From the NCBI GenBank assembly GCA_030407315.1, contig JALQPE010000211.1, positions 186,001-250,000 of the forward strand: DNA of 64,000 bases. Direction: 5' to 3'. Position 1 is the stretch's first letter, and every line of letters starts with the position of its first letter. The translations under genes and the position numbers were made by a program. The stretch comes from Asparagopsis taxiformis (lineage: Eukaryota > Rhodophyta > Florideophyceae > Bonnemaisoniales > Bonnemaisoniaceae). The notes beneath the pieces were generated by a model. That model saw nothing but the letters and a program-made list of their open reading frames with translations, was not told the origin of the DNA and searched no databases. Of the stretch, positions 19,594 to 29,752 are shown one piece after another.

Positions 19594-20757
19594 CTAATCG
19601 TTATCACTCGATTCCTCGTGCATCTCGACCTTCACCTCACGCATGTTTCTCATATTGCTAGAGTTCTGCTTATATTCGTTGTGTTCTGCGATTATGGAAG
19701 CCATTGAAACTGTAGGGAGAGGTATCCATGTCTGATCCCCCGAGACCTCATCTTCATATGATACAGAGAGTTGCGGGTGTAAAGGAAGCCTCTGTAGAAT
19801 ATCTTCCGCTGTGTCAACCCTCCTTCCAGCCCTAATTCTCCGTGGCAAATATGCCTCTAAAGGCAAACGCAGCTTTGATGGCACCACAGTCCCACCCGGA
19901 AAACTGAGATATTCTTTCGCACCACTACCATTAGCTCCTTCAGCACCCACAAGCTTAATTGCAGCGTTCCTCGCATTACGCAACGCTTCGTCTTCCATTC
20001 GATCATAATCCGGTGACCTGGTGGTTCTCTTCCTGAGGCGGCGTTTCAAATAAACATGAAGCGCCTTCAACTGTGCCGCCTGCTTCGATACTGCACGCAA
20101 TTGCCATGAATGGAAGGAATCAACAACATCTCTTCGGCTAGACTCACCGCTACTTGAACCAATGGCCTTGTCGAGATCAACAAACGGATTATCAACTATA
20201 GGCGTCGGTTGCGTGGAATCAACAGAATGAATTGAAGCAGTAGAAGCATCCTCAATTTCCCTCAATATTGCCGGTTCGCTATCCCTCCCGCGCGTGGGTG
20301 GTCTGCCACCGCGAATACTGCGCATTTCGATTCGTTCGCCTTCCCATCGCTGCGGGCGTCTACGGACCCGTTTGCCTATGCGCGCTGGGAGCTGTTGCGA
20401 CGGAGCAGGCGATTTGGACACGGATTGATCCTCTGATCTGGACATCGAGGGGTCTCGACTGGAAGGGGTGTATGGCCGTGCACGATGCCCTTTAGTGTTG
20501 TGCGGTTTAGAAGAGTCAATTTCTTTGATGCGCTCCTTCGCATATCGAGCCATTCGCTTTTCTCGGTCTTGATCCGATGCCGATACTCTTCGTCGCTTCT
20601 GATCCGGCTCTAGTTCATGCTCCTCCATGTGCCCTTCGCCTGCAAGCGGGGGTAAGGGATGTATCAATTCGTCTTGCGAGTCTTCCACAGTGCTGGCATA
20701 TTCGGCTTCAACATGCACTGCCGCTTTCCCACCTTCACTGGATGTTGCTGTCGACAT
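19594..20757 (-). CDS. Charged nuclear protein with a CENP-C-like motif
   Basis: The 387-residue protein has no full domain I recognise. It is highly charged, with basic clusters (DQKRRRV, KRMARYAKERIKE) suggesting a nuclear location. Residues ~126-143 read RIGKRVRRRPQRWEGERIE, which resembles the CENP-C motif that binds the centromeric nucleosome (arginine anchor, then Pro, then an aromatic Trp, then GER). It has one residue fewer between Pro and Trp than CENP-C proteins I know. No C-terminal cupin domain is visible, though plants also depart from the animal and fungal plan. A helical Arg-rich stretch at ~215-250 follows. The start at 20757 is the first ATG. It is tail-to-tail with the ABC transporter gene at 56 bp. 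The CENP-C identity is a hypothesis; otherwise treat it as unknown. Confidence 0.7.
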   Translation of the reverse strand: MSTATSSEGGKAAVHVEAEYASTVEDSQDELIHPLPPLAGEGHMEEHELEPDQKRRRVSASDQDREKRMARYAKERIKEIDSSKPHNTKGHRARPYTPSSRDPSMSRSEDQSVSKSPAPSQQLPARIGKRVRRRPQRWEGERIEMRSIRGGRPPTRGRDSEPAILREIEDASTASIHSVDSTQPTPIVDNPFVDLDKAIGSSSGESSRRDVVDSFHSWQLRAVSKQAAQLKALHVYLKRRLRKRTTRSPDYDRMEDEALRNARNAAIKLVGAEGANGSGAKEYLSFPGGTVVPSKLRLPLEAYLPRRIRAGRRVDTAEDILQRLPLHPQLSVSYEDEVSGDQTWIPLPTVSMASIIAEHNEYKQNSSNMRNMREVKVEMHEESSDND

Positions 20758-21252
20758 TGCTTTTGTGTATAGAGCGCGAGGCAACTCACGCACTGTCAGA
20801 TGACACGGAACTGCGTGACAAAGCTGGCCCTAATTTACAACTTGGTACACAGCGACTGTCAGACTAGAGAACGGCAAAGATCAGCCACACTTGACGAAAA
20901 ATTTCCTGTCTTCGTCAGGATTGTTGCCAAGCGTGTGTTGTTGGAAGGCACACTTGTCGTCGGCCTCCGCGACCAGCCGTACCCTCGTGATATCTGGAAG
21001 AGGTATCCGTGGGTATTTTCAGAGCCGCGATGAGCAACTTCACAGCTGTCCTTGTCGGTAAAATCGGTGAAATTCATATTCCACAATAAAGCGGTGAAAT
21101 TAGCAACAACAGGAGCTGGCACCCTATACACTCCAACAGCTGCATCGTCATGTTGTGGACCATCGGAACGCCTCTCTTTCCATTCAACTCATTTTCTCTT
21201 TAACGCTTCCAACACTGGTGCGAACGAGTGAGCGAGTAAGCGATTGCACCCG
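20758..21252. promoter_or_regulatory. Divergent spacer before ALG3
   Basis: These 495 bp separate divergent starts. I see no TATA box and no strong open frame. The last 90 bases before the ATG at 21253 are C/T-rich. Confidence 0.3.
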
Positions 21253-22590
21253 ATGAAATCCCGATACGTTCCTACAAACCTTGGACAACTGCTCGCTTTG
21301 GTCGAGCAAATATGTGACCAATGGTTCCTGCTCTTCGCATTCCTTCTCGTATTATTCAGCGCGATCATGGGTATTGTCGTTGTCAGATATGTGCTTTACA
21401 CAGAAATTGACTGGGTTGCCTACATGCAAGAAGTGGCTGGTGTACTTGAATATGGTGAATTCGATTACAGGAACCTGAAAGGCGACACTGGTCCACTTGT
21501 TTATCCTGCTGGCTTTGTTTACGTATACTCGCTCTTATACTGGATAACCGACAAAGGCCATGACATTCCTACTGCTCAAGGTATTTTCGTTGCTTTACAA
21601 GCGACCCTGCTTGCACTCGTGATCTACATCTACCGACGTTGCCAGAGAGATGGATCGACCGTAAATAGACTCCCGTTTTGGATTATTACATTGTTGCCGC
21701 TGTCTCGAAGAGTTATGTCTCTCTTCGTTCTCAGGCTTTTCAATGATGGCATACAAATGCTCTTCATGTATGCGGCCATTGCGCTTTTCGTCAATAACTA
21801 CTGGGGTCTTGGTTGTCTCATTTACAGTTTTTCCGTTTCAATTAAGATGAATGGTTTGTTATTCGCACCAGGGCTGGCAGTATTACTATGTCAAGCGCGT
21901 GGATTTGTGGGAGCTCTGAAATACATTCTTGGAATCTGTTTGACTTCACAACTAGTGCTTGGAATGCCTTTCTTGATACATGCTCCTGAAAGCTATCTTG
22001 CACGGGCTTATGAACTGACTCGACAATTTCTTTACAAATGGAGCGTTAATGGTGCCTTTTTATCAGAGAGCACTTTTCTGGACAAGCGCTTAGCTATTGC
22101 GCTACTTTTGTTTCACTTGGCAACGCTCGTTTTGTTCGGCCACTTTAAATGGACTGCGAGAACAGAAGGTGGATTATTCGGGTTGCTGCAACTTTCGGAA
22201 TCTCAAAAGCACCCCCTAAAGTTTGATGCATTATTTAGAATACGGAAGAGGAACTTGAATCCCTCTCACGTTGTTGGCGTGTTGTTTTCTTGTAACTTCA
22301 TTGGAATTACTTTTGCCCGAACTCTTCATTACCAATTTTATTTATGGTATGCACATTCGCTGCCTTTTCTCGTTTACCAAGCGAAGATGCAATCAGTTGT
22401 CAAAGTGATCGTGTTATTGACAATTGAACTGGTGTTCAACATGTTCCCACCTACAGCGGGGGCGTCTATTGCATTGAATATGGCGCACTTAATCATAATT
22501 GTTTCGTTGTGGCAACTTTCACGAGCGACTACTGGGACAATCTATGAGCAACATGGGTCCAAGAATGGACAACCGAACAAAGCAAACTAA
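21253..22590 (+). CDS. ALG3: Dol-P-Man:Man5GlcNAc2-PP-Dol alpha-1,3-mannosyltransferase
   Basis: The 445-residue polytopic membrane protein has ~10-11 hydrophobic helices. The first luminal loop carries the family signature YTEIDWVAYMQEV, then GDTGPLVYPAGFVYVYSLLY. The acidic residues in EIDW are the presumed catalytic site of this GT-C family. Alg3 adds the sixth mannose (first luminal, from dolichol-P-mannose) to the lipid-linked oligosaccharide for N-glycosylation in the ER. The late block FIGITFARTLHYQFYLWY is also conserved in Alg3. The length matches yeast and plant proteins. The ATG at 21253 is the first in frame. It is convergent with a zinc-finger gene at 65 bp. Confidence 0.95.
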   Translation: MKSRYVPTNLGQLLALVEQICDQWFLLFAFLLVLFSAIMGIVVVRYVLYTEIDWVAYMQEVAGVLEYGEFDYRNLKGDTGPLVYPAGFVYVYSLLYWITDKGHDIPTAQGIFVALQATLLALVIYIYRRCQRDGSTVNRLPFWIITLLPLSRRVMSLFVLRLFNDGIQMLFMYAAIALFVNNYWGLGCLIYSFSVSIKMNGLLFAPGLAVLLCQARGFVGALKYILGICLTSQLVLGMPFLIHAPESYLARAYELTRQFLYKWSVNGAFLSESTFLDKRLAIALLLFHLATLVLFGHFKWTARTEGGLFGLLQLSESQKHPLKFDALFRIRKRNLNPSHVVGVLFSCNFIGITFARTLHYQFYLWYAHSLPFLVYQAKMQSVVKVIVLLTIELVFNMFPPTAGASIALNMAHLIIIVSLWQLSRATTGTIYEQHGSKNGQPNKAN

Positions 22591-22655
22591 ACATAAATGG
22601 CAACAATCTGCGACCTTTCATGGCAGCCTGAATAAGTTTCGGGTTTATTATTTGC

Positions 22656-23954
22656 TCATGGATTGTTGCTGTCGTTGTTGTCGTCATTGTTGTTGTTGTT
22701 GTCATTGTTGTTGTTGTCTGAGTTGTCTAAGTTAATCTTGTGCACCTTGACCATGTGTCTATTGAGAGTGCTGCGCCTTCCAAAGCAGCTCTTGCATACT
22801 TCACATTCCAGTTTTATACAGGCCTCTTCATGAGCGGAGCGGATATGCATGGTCAAGTCATTTTCATATTTGAATGCCCTGGGACAATTAGTACATGTGA
22901 AGGGTCTGCCCAAATGTACAGCAGTTCGGTGTCGGACAAGGTTGAGACGGGTTTGAAATTTTCGTCCACAATTTGGTTCTGTGCAGGGGAAATTGCGGAT
23001 ATTGTCGTGTTTGTTAGCAATGTGTCTGTTCAAGTTACCCTTCTTGCCGCGAATGGATACACCACATCGATCACACTTCCAAACGGGCTTAGATTTGTCT
23101 GTCGACGAAGCAGCAGCAGTAGCTGAGTCAGTTCTCTGTGGTGGCTCGCAGGGTGTGACTTCGTCAATTTCGACAGCAGGCGGCGGATTGGCGCCACTTG
23201 CGTTGGCGGCTACAAGATTGATTTGCGAACCTGCGGTCAATACATTTGTTACACTAGACGGGGCAGGTTGCGGCATAGAATCGACCCTGGGCATGTAGGT
23301 ATTTTCATCAGATAAGATGTCTGAAATATCAAAAGAACGGCGTCTGCGACTGGTTGGTTCTCGGGGTGGTGGTGGCAATGGATACAGTGGGGTTGATAAA
23401 ACATCTGGCGGGGCAGGTTGGTGGGGCCATGGATTGTGGGGATCGTGTTGTGCGTCGGCGGTGGCGGGGGCGGGCGGGAGATCCAATGCGTGTCGCGGAG
23501 GTGGAGCTGGTGCGGGCAGATTTTGAGCGCCTAAAGAAAACCGTTGTCGTTTGGAATGGCGCATTGGTGAACGCTCGGGGACATTGAATGCAGTTCTGAA
23601 AGATGTGGGCGGGTTTGCTGTGCTAGGGCCAGCTTCATCATGAGGATTGAGTATTTGCACTGATGTTTTCCTGGTGGATGGCCAATCTTCAGGGGCATCT
23701 GATTGCGAATGAAGGAGCAATTGATTTGAGGGGTGCAGAGGAGGATGGATTTGCTGTCTGGTTTCGATATATAGAGGTTGCATTTCAGTTGGTGTGGGCA
23801 AACCTGGGTGCAAGATGTTTTCAGGATCATCGCTGTCGTCCAATTCATTGTGCTGTTCTGTTGGCGTTTGTTTTTGCTTGTCCTTTTGCTTGTCTTTGTG
23901 CGCAGCATCCAAAAGGGAAGAAATGGGTGGTGGTATGGGCGGTGGGGCGGACAT
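22656..23954 (-). CDS. C2H2 zinc-finger protein with Asn/Asp-rich tail
   Basis: The protein has 432 residues from the ATG at 23954. Four C2H2 fingers sit near the C-terminus (~290-400): CDRCGVSIRGKKGNLNRH, then CTEPNCGRKFQTRLNLVRH, CTNCPRAFKYENDLTMH and CEVCKSCFGRRSTLNRH. The N-terminal 290 residues are Pro/Gln/Ser-rich. The last ~25 residues are almost only Asn and Asp, encoded by a TTG/TTA-type repeat (plus strand, 22663-22725) that will vary in length between strains. It is likely a DNA-binding regulator; the target is unknown. The open frame continues 70 codons upstream through a G-rich repeat, but that part looks like leader, so I start at the Met before SAPPP. Confidence 0.87.
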   Translation of the reverse strand: MSAPPPIPPPISSLLDAAHKDKQKDKQKQTPTEQHNELDDSDDPENILHPGLPTPTEMQPLYIETRQQIHPPLHPSNQLLLHSQSDAPEDWPSTRKTSVQILNPHDEAGPSTANPPTSFRTAFNVPERSPMRHSKRQRFSLGAQNLPAPAPPPRHALDLPPAPATADAQHDPHNPWPHQPAPPDVLSTPLYPLPPPPREPTSRRRRSFDISDILSDENTYMPRVDSMPQPAPSSVTNVLTAGSQINLVAANASGANPPPAVEIDEVTPCEPPQRTDSATAAASSTDKSKPVWKCDRCGVSIRGKKGNLNRHIANKHDNIRNFPCTEPNCGRKFQTRLNLVRHRTAVHLGRPFTCTNCPRAFKYENDLTMHIRSAHEEACIKLECEVCKSCFGRRSTLNRHMVKVHKINLDNSDNNNNDNNNNNDDNNDSNNP

Positions 23955-24235
23955 ATTTTTTGGAGAATGGGAGGGATGGGGCGGACGAGCGGGCGAGCGG
24001 GCGAACGAGCGTACGGGCGGGCGGGCGGACGAGCGTGGGGACTGTCGGTCGTCGGTCAGACGGTCGGTCGGCCGGGGGTTTTGTATATTAATGGAGAAGA
24101 GAAATGATGTTATGAGTAGTCGGGAGATACGGAGTGGGAGGCTGCATGATGTCAAGGCGGGCAAGATTGAATGAATGATGTCACGAGGGGCAGTGTGGCG
24201 GCCAACGTGGATCGGGCGATTATGCGTAGTGTTAC

Positions 24236-24292
24236 TCGGTTGTATTGTATTGTAGTCTAGTCTACTCTACTCTACGCTACTTGACTCGACTG
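24236..24292. repeat. Degenerate 5-bp repeat (TATTG / TAGTC / TACTC)
   Basis: Successive pentamers drift from TATTG through TAGTC to TACTC, TACGC and TCGAC, each repeated once or twice. The 5-base period is clear by eye. Confidence 0.6.
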
Positions 24293-25007
24293 GACATACG
24301 AGATGCAGAGTAGTGGATCATATGCGATGTTCTGTTCCATCTTGATTTCGATACTAGGTGTTGGCGTGTCGTAGGTGCACGCGGTGGGGGAAGTGGCGAA
24401 ATAGGTTGGAAGAGATGGAAGAGGGTAAAGGTGAAAGGGTTGGGGATTGTCGAGTTCCAACGTTGTAGCTCAAGAGTCGTGAGCTCGTTTGTGTTGCGAG
24501 TAAGAACAAGTCCAACCGTTACAACACGATTCCAAACGAGTCGGGGGCGGCCAAGTTGGGCGGAACGAATTGGTAGTGATTTCCACTGTGTAGAAATAAA
24601 ATTATCATTTGACACGAGAGGCAATAAAATTGTCATATGACGTTGAGCGTGCGTCTGCCTGACTGACTGAGCCGGAAGGTTGATTGAACATATACCACGT
24701 TAGCCCTAAATGACGGTGCAGTGGAACTGTGGAGAGTACCACAACAAGGGCAATGAATTAGGGTTTGTAACGTTTTGCGACGCATTGCTGTGTTCCACAG
24801 CTGAGCTGTCTGGAAAGGTTCTGCGGATTAAAGGATAAATCTTGTCTCGGGACAGGATGAAGGTCACGCTAGATGAGTAAAACTGTCACGATGCGGCATA
24901 TCTATAAAAAACGTGCATGACGCACAAGAACGATGCGCGACGCAACGCAACACTTTTGTTGACTGCATTGGACCGGACCGACGCTGCGCGAGTTGCTTGC
25001 GATGCGA

Positions 25008-25125
25008 CTCGACGCAACGCGACACCGACGCTACGCAACGCAATGCATTGCATTGCATAGTATTGTATGGCATGGCATGGCATGGCATTGTATTGCATTG
25101 CATGGCATGGCATGGCATGGATCGG
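25008..25125. repeat. Degenerate 5-bp repeat (CGCAA / TTGCA / TGGCA)
   Basis: About 23 consecutive pentamers are seen: several ACGCA units, then TTGCA units, a block of TGGCA units, TTGTA/TTGCA again, then another TGGCA block. The 5-bp register is held through most of the array, with shifts near its start. Each variant occurs in short homogeneous blocks. Confidence 0.75.
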
Positions 25126-25154
25126 TGTGTGTAACAATGATGGCCAGTGGCAGG

Positions 25155-25215
25155 CAATGTACGGCACGACACGGCACGGCACGCCAATGTACTGCATTGC
25201 ATTGTACGGTAATGA
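25155..25215. repeat. Degenerate 5-bp repeat (GCACG / GCATT)
   Basis: This is a continuation of the pentamer region after a 30-bp interruption, with GCACG units then GCATT units, ending in AATG repeats. Confidence 0.6.
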
Positions 25216-25597
25216 ATGAATGCTCTCCATTCTTTCCCCGCCATGCCATTGCATGGCATAGTATCGCATTGCTCGCCAGTGCCACGCAGTCAATTGTTGC
25301 ACTGCAGTAGCGCACTGCAGTATCCATCTCCCGCCAACCGTCCAGCACATTGACTCTCAGCCAACCAACTAGCGCTCAAACTTACCCTAACCCAATACTA
25401 CCTCAATAGTATTTCTCCACAACTAGCGACATACCAATCACATGCGAGCACGCACACACGTCCGGATGTTTGGTTGCCGCCGCGCGTGACAACCCTCCAA
25501 TTCCATCCCTGTCAACCACCAATCATGCCATCTCTGACTCGCCTTCGCTGCAGCCGATTTTAACGGACGCAATGCCATTTCATCCGCTCCCGTGCCA

Positions 25598-25682
25598 TAC
25601 AACGCCACACCCATACCATGCCAGGCCACGCCACGCCACGCCAGGCCACCCCTTGCCAAACCATACCATGCCATACCGGGCG
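25598..25682. repeat. Degenerate 5-bp repeat (CACGC / CAGGC / CATAC)
   Basis: Pentamers of the form CAYRC repeat for about 80 bp with three adjacent CACGC units. The composition equals the complement of the left array (GCATG/GCACG types). Confidence 0.6.
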
Positions 25683-26427
25683 GCGCCGTCGCGCTTACTG
25701 CTTTCGTCACCGCTCCGTCGTTTACAGTCCATTCTCTCCCGCGGACGTTTGGACGTGCTGCAGTGGTAAACTTTGCTCGTTCCAGCTCTGCTCACGTACG
25801 CATACGTAGTACGCGCCCAATTATTATCTTGCCTGTCACACATACTACTGTAACTTTGCATCCAAAATCGCTCCACTGTAGCGCAATCATTCTCCATATT
25901 TCACGTTTCTACTCCAATCACGACTATAGTAGCCTCGCAAGACTTCAACTCGTGTGACCGCCCGCAAAAACCACAACAGCCACTCACTCACGCACACCTC
26001 CCTTCGCTGTTCAACGCAACGCGCCAAATTGCAGCGTAGCTCAACGACTGAAGCACGCCGCTCTTCTTTATTTTCGCCCATCTGCCGCGCCTCGCCCAAG
26101 TCCATCGCACCGAAAAAACATTTCTACTCTCAAATTGTATTTCTTGGAAACACACACATCATATCATCACAACATTCCCCGAATCTGTTTTGCAACCACT
26201 AACACATGCGACTTTGCAGAAACGAACCAAGTGGCAACGATTCAATCCAAACACGTGCAGCCACATGTTACGCAATCCTTTTCGTTGCCGTTCAGTCCAA
26301 TTCGCATCATCCAATGTACTGTATTACGTTGACCCATCTCCAAACTGCCGTCGATATCACACATCGCGCTGGCTGTGACTGCCCTTGTGTAATCACCATT
26401 CTAGTATGAAACACAATACAATGTGCC

Positions 26428-26462
26428 CCTCCCCCGCCCTGCCCTGCCACGCCACGCCCCAT
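26428..26462. repeat. Short 5-bp repeat (CCCTG / CCACG)
   Basis: A short run of C-rich pentamers (CCCTG twice, CCACG twice) belongs to the same family of arrays. Confidence 0.4.
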
Positions 26463-27424
26463 CAGTATACGCCCTCGCCCACCTACCCGCTCGTCGTCCG
26501 TCACGCAATACTGGAAAGCTTGTTCCATCGCTGGGTTGCGTGCCAATTTCTACTAGTGCTATGATGTGGTGCACAAATGCGGTCCTGGTTTAGTTAGTGG
26601 GGCGCGTAGTATAGCCAGCGGAATATTCGCGCGCGCCATGCGCTCTAGGCATTGGATCTGAGGAAGATGATGAATATGTTATTTTAGACGCACGGAAACA
26701 GCTCATCGCCCAGTTTTAATGAGTCTCATCACCTCAATCCTCGAATAGTTTCTTCCATCTGTTCTGTGCCCTGTAGAGGAATAATTTGATTCGAATGAGA
26801 GAAACTGAGCAACACATTGATCTCTCCGTCAATACAAAAATAGAGTTGACATCTTGTACCAAGCATCGTCCTATCTACAAGCATGATAAAAATAGAGCGC
26901 TCGGCTTGCACTGTATTCGCTGTTTATCCAAAATTCCTCATGTATTAGTTTCACGGTACACTAGAAACTAAAGTCAAGTGTCAGTGTTGAAACATTAAAC
27001 ATAACGAACACATGGCCCATCACGTGCTCGCACGACAGCCAATGCAAGGCAAATATTTCAAAATATGCGGGAAACGGCGCTGGTTGAATCGACGTCCCGA
27101 CCCTTTCCCAGCAATTCCAAATCTCCACATTTTTACACTGCTCTTCTTTTCCCACTTTTTTAACTGTTTTCAAACTGTCCCCTCCAAACCCTCTCGCAAA
27201 CTCAAGTAATACACCTGCACGTGTACACCCCCTCCTACTCGACGCTCGTACTCACTCATCCGCTCTCCCATGCTCTCCCACTATAGCCTCGACGCATGTG
27301 CACACCCTACCCAAGCCAACCAACACCTCCCTGATCCCACACCAAACGCAAACCAACTACCGCAACCGTCCTTCCATTCCAGTCAGCAGGGAATGTCCCG
27401 CTGACCATCCGTCACACTCCCTAC

Positions 27425-28492
27425 ATGAATACCGCCACACAAGCGCTTAACTCCGACATCCCGCCCTCGAAACCTAATCCATTACCCGCTATGCACGCTA
27501 TCAAGAAGAGAAAGCCGCGCTCTTCAGCAGTTGTTGCTGCTGCTAATCAACGCGCTAGAAAAGCTGCACAACTCAATCTTGTGCCCATTGTCCCCCCGCC
27601 CATATTACCCCCGTTACCGGATCCTCCTGCACCCAATGCGCCTCCCCTCGCCGGCAAAACGGCTGCGCAAACCGCGATCCGCAACACTGAGCCCAATGCC
27701 CGAACAGATGTGAAGAGAAAAGGCTTGCGACATTTTGCTGTACGCGTCTGCCACAAGGTCGAAGACAAGTCCATCACTACGTACAACGAAGTGGCTGACG
27801 AACTGGTCATGGAAGAAAAGGAAATAAAGCAGGCAGAGCTGGCCGCCGGTGGAAAGGCCGCCATTGTTTTGGAGAAAAAGCTAGAGAAGAGAGGGACGCT
27901 TGTAGATGAAAAGAACATTCGAAGAAGAGTTTATGACTCCTTGAATGTCCTCATGGCAATGGGCATTATCCAGAAGGATAAAAAGTTGATATCATGGCAG
28001 GGATTGACTGTGGCTAGGTCTAGTAATGGTAGTGGAGAAATTGACACAGTGACTATGGCTCTGGAGGAAAAGAAACGGGCCATAGACCATAAACGCGCAA
28101 TATGGAATGACCTCAGAGACCAATTAGAGAGGACGAGGGCTTTGTCGAAAAGAAATAGCGATATTGCGCAGCAGAAATTAGGGGAGGTTGAACACTTGCT
28201 GAATTCATCGGAGCAAGGCGAGCAGGTACATCATCTGTACCCGGACAGACTTGGTATTCCTTTCATTATAGTTTCGGCACCGAAGGATACCAGTATCGAA
28301 CTTGAAATGGACCAGGGGAGAGAGGAGATAAGTTTCACGTTCAACTCAGCATTTGCGATCTATGACGATAGCGAAATTTTACGGAGAATGAGTTTGCCTT
28401 CCATGGCGTCATCTGAAGCCAGTGACGCAATGCTAGAAGCCGATCGCTTGGGTAATCAGTTGATGAAAACGACCCCACCTCTCACTCCATAA
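27425..28492 (+). CDS. DP transcription factor (E2F dimerisation partner)
   Basis: The protein has 355 residues. The winged-helix DNA-binding domain (~100-195) contains GLRHFAVRVCHKVEDK and the DP hallmark NIRRRVYDSLNVLMAMGII. It is followed by a coiled-coil dimerisation region (~215-265) and the DP C-terminal block (FIIVSAPKD, then a segment ending FNSAFAIYDDSEILRRM). DP pairs with E2F to control S-phase genes. An insertion (AELAAGGKAAIVLEKKLEKR) sits in the DNA-binding domain between helices. The N-terminal 95 residues are basic and Pro-rich. ATG at 27425 is first; Met 23 is an alternative. It has no intron and is convergent with CDC20 across 1.26 kb. Confidence 0.94.
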   Translation: MNTATQALNSDIPPSKPNPLPAMHAIKKRKPRSSAVVAAANQRARKAAQLNLVPIVPPPILPPLPDPPAPNAPPLAGKTAAQTAIRNTEPNARTDVKRKGLRHFAVRVCHKVEDKSITTYNEVADELVMEEKEIKQAELAAGGKAAIVLEKKLEKRGTLVDEKNIRRRVYDSLNVLMAMGIIQKDKKLISWQGLTVARSSNGSGEIDTVTMALEEKKRAIDHKRAIWNDLRDQLERTRALSKRNSDIAQQKLGEVEHLLNSSEQGEQVHHLYPDRLGIPFIIVSAPKDTSIELEMDQGREEISFTFNSAFAIYDDSEILRRMSLPSMASSEASDAMLEADRLGNQLMKTTPPLTP

Positions 28493-29752
28493 TATAGTCG
28501 CAGGACGGTTTTGATAGTATGAAAAGATAGTAGTCCAAACTTGGAGATATTTCAGCAGTCCTTCGTTATCATTTGATCTGTCAACGCAGCTTATTGTTCA
28601 CTACACCACACAGCTCGCGTTTGTTGGCTGTGGCCATAAACTAACCCAATGAATTGACACCATCAACAAGGCGAATAGGCAAACGATTGATAACGGACAA
28701 GATCATAAAGAAAAGCTTCCAGCCTGTGTTCGGGATAATTCCGATGTTTTGTATATGGATCACAACCGAACCATACCATCACTTGAATCAGGAGTTCATC
28801 GCCGTAGTGGAGTATGGAGTACTCGAACATGACGTCAATTTCTTCCCATTTCCAATTTTTCGGTTGTTTTATTCTATGTATTTGATTCGATTCTGAAATC
28901 ACAACCACATACGAGGTTGGTAAATTTCAACTCGACACTTTGGGGATTATCACGCTGAATTGCACCCTGATGAATGGATATGATAATAATCCTTTTGAAA
29001 ATTCAAGTTCAAAAATGATGTCATTTCAGAGATTGATTTTCGAGATACAATATTAGTGTGTGTAACACAACGGGTGGGGCGAAATCACAATGGATTGATA
29101 GCAACCTTTTCCACTCTCCCCCTAGGTACTAAGTAGTACGTCCATTTCAGCATCCCAGCGCACAATTGTGGGAGGCAAGAGCCGATGATGGACGGGCTCC
29201 GACTCACCTAATCTCCTCTCGCCCCGTATGACGCAATTTTTTTCATGTGCTTCACTCTCCTACTGAGTGCACCCCACATTTATCACCACGCTGACTTGAC
29301 CTAGAGTTCTACAACCCAAGCTGATTCAAAACCTCTACCTACTCCACGGTTGCAGGGAGAAACTATGGCATGGACGGGAAACACACAAGAAACTATCAGA
29401 TACTACGTTATATTGAACTTCATGTTCCTACTCATATTAACCTGCGAACTGCAAACAATTCGAGCAATCGTTAGCCATATATGAATGACAAGTTCCTCTC
29501 TGTCGTGGCATTGAGAAACACCATTGATATGGGAAATTACCTGGCATCATACGCTGTGAGCGCATGGTAAACGGTGTCAAATGGAGTAACCTGTAGAAGA
29601 ATGTGCAAATCGAAAATAAACTGGTTAGATGCGCCAGGAACGCCTCCGAGCGAAGGCACAATGGGACATTAGAAGATAGATGGTTAGTACAGCAAGGACT
29701 TCCGCTGCGCGCGCTCGCTAGCATGCAAACGAAAGAATGACGCGTGAAGCCC
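28493..29752. other. Intergenic region DP / CDC20 (convergent)
   Basis: The 1.26-kb stretch lies between the 3' ends of two genes. Small open frames show no recognisable content. The gap is unusually long for a convergent pair here, where most gaps are 45-150 bp. No ncRNA was identified. Confidence 0.35.

Larger units (their letters stand above)
23955..27424. other. Gene-poor 3.5-kb spacer with 5-bp repeats
   Basis: This is the longest stretch without a convincing gene. Its left part (23955-24075) is a skewed G-rich run of GGGCG/GAGCG units. Between 24236 and 26470 there are several decayed 5-bp tandem arrays, listed separately. Open frames over the arrays are simply repeat translations. The right end, before the DP start at 27425, is C-rich and has a CACGTG at 27218. 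No tRNA or known ncRNA signature was seen. Confidence 0.45.

Noticed and set aside
24864..25350. Open frames of 100-150 codons on both strands at the 5-bp repeats
   Set aside because: They are translations of a 5-bp repeat (Cys/His/Met/Ala patterns) with no conserved content.
25008..25682. CRISPR-like array
   Set aside because: Units are 5 bp, contiguous and degenerate, without spacers; the context is nuclear eukaryotic DNA.
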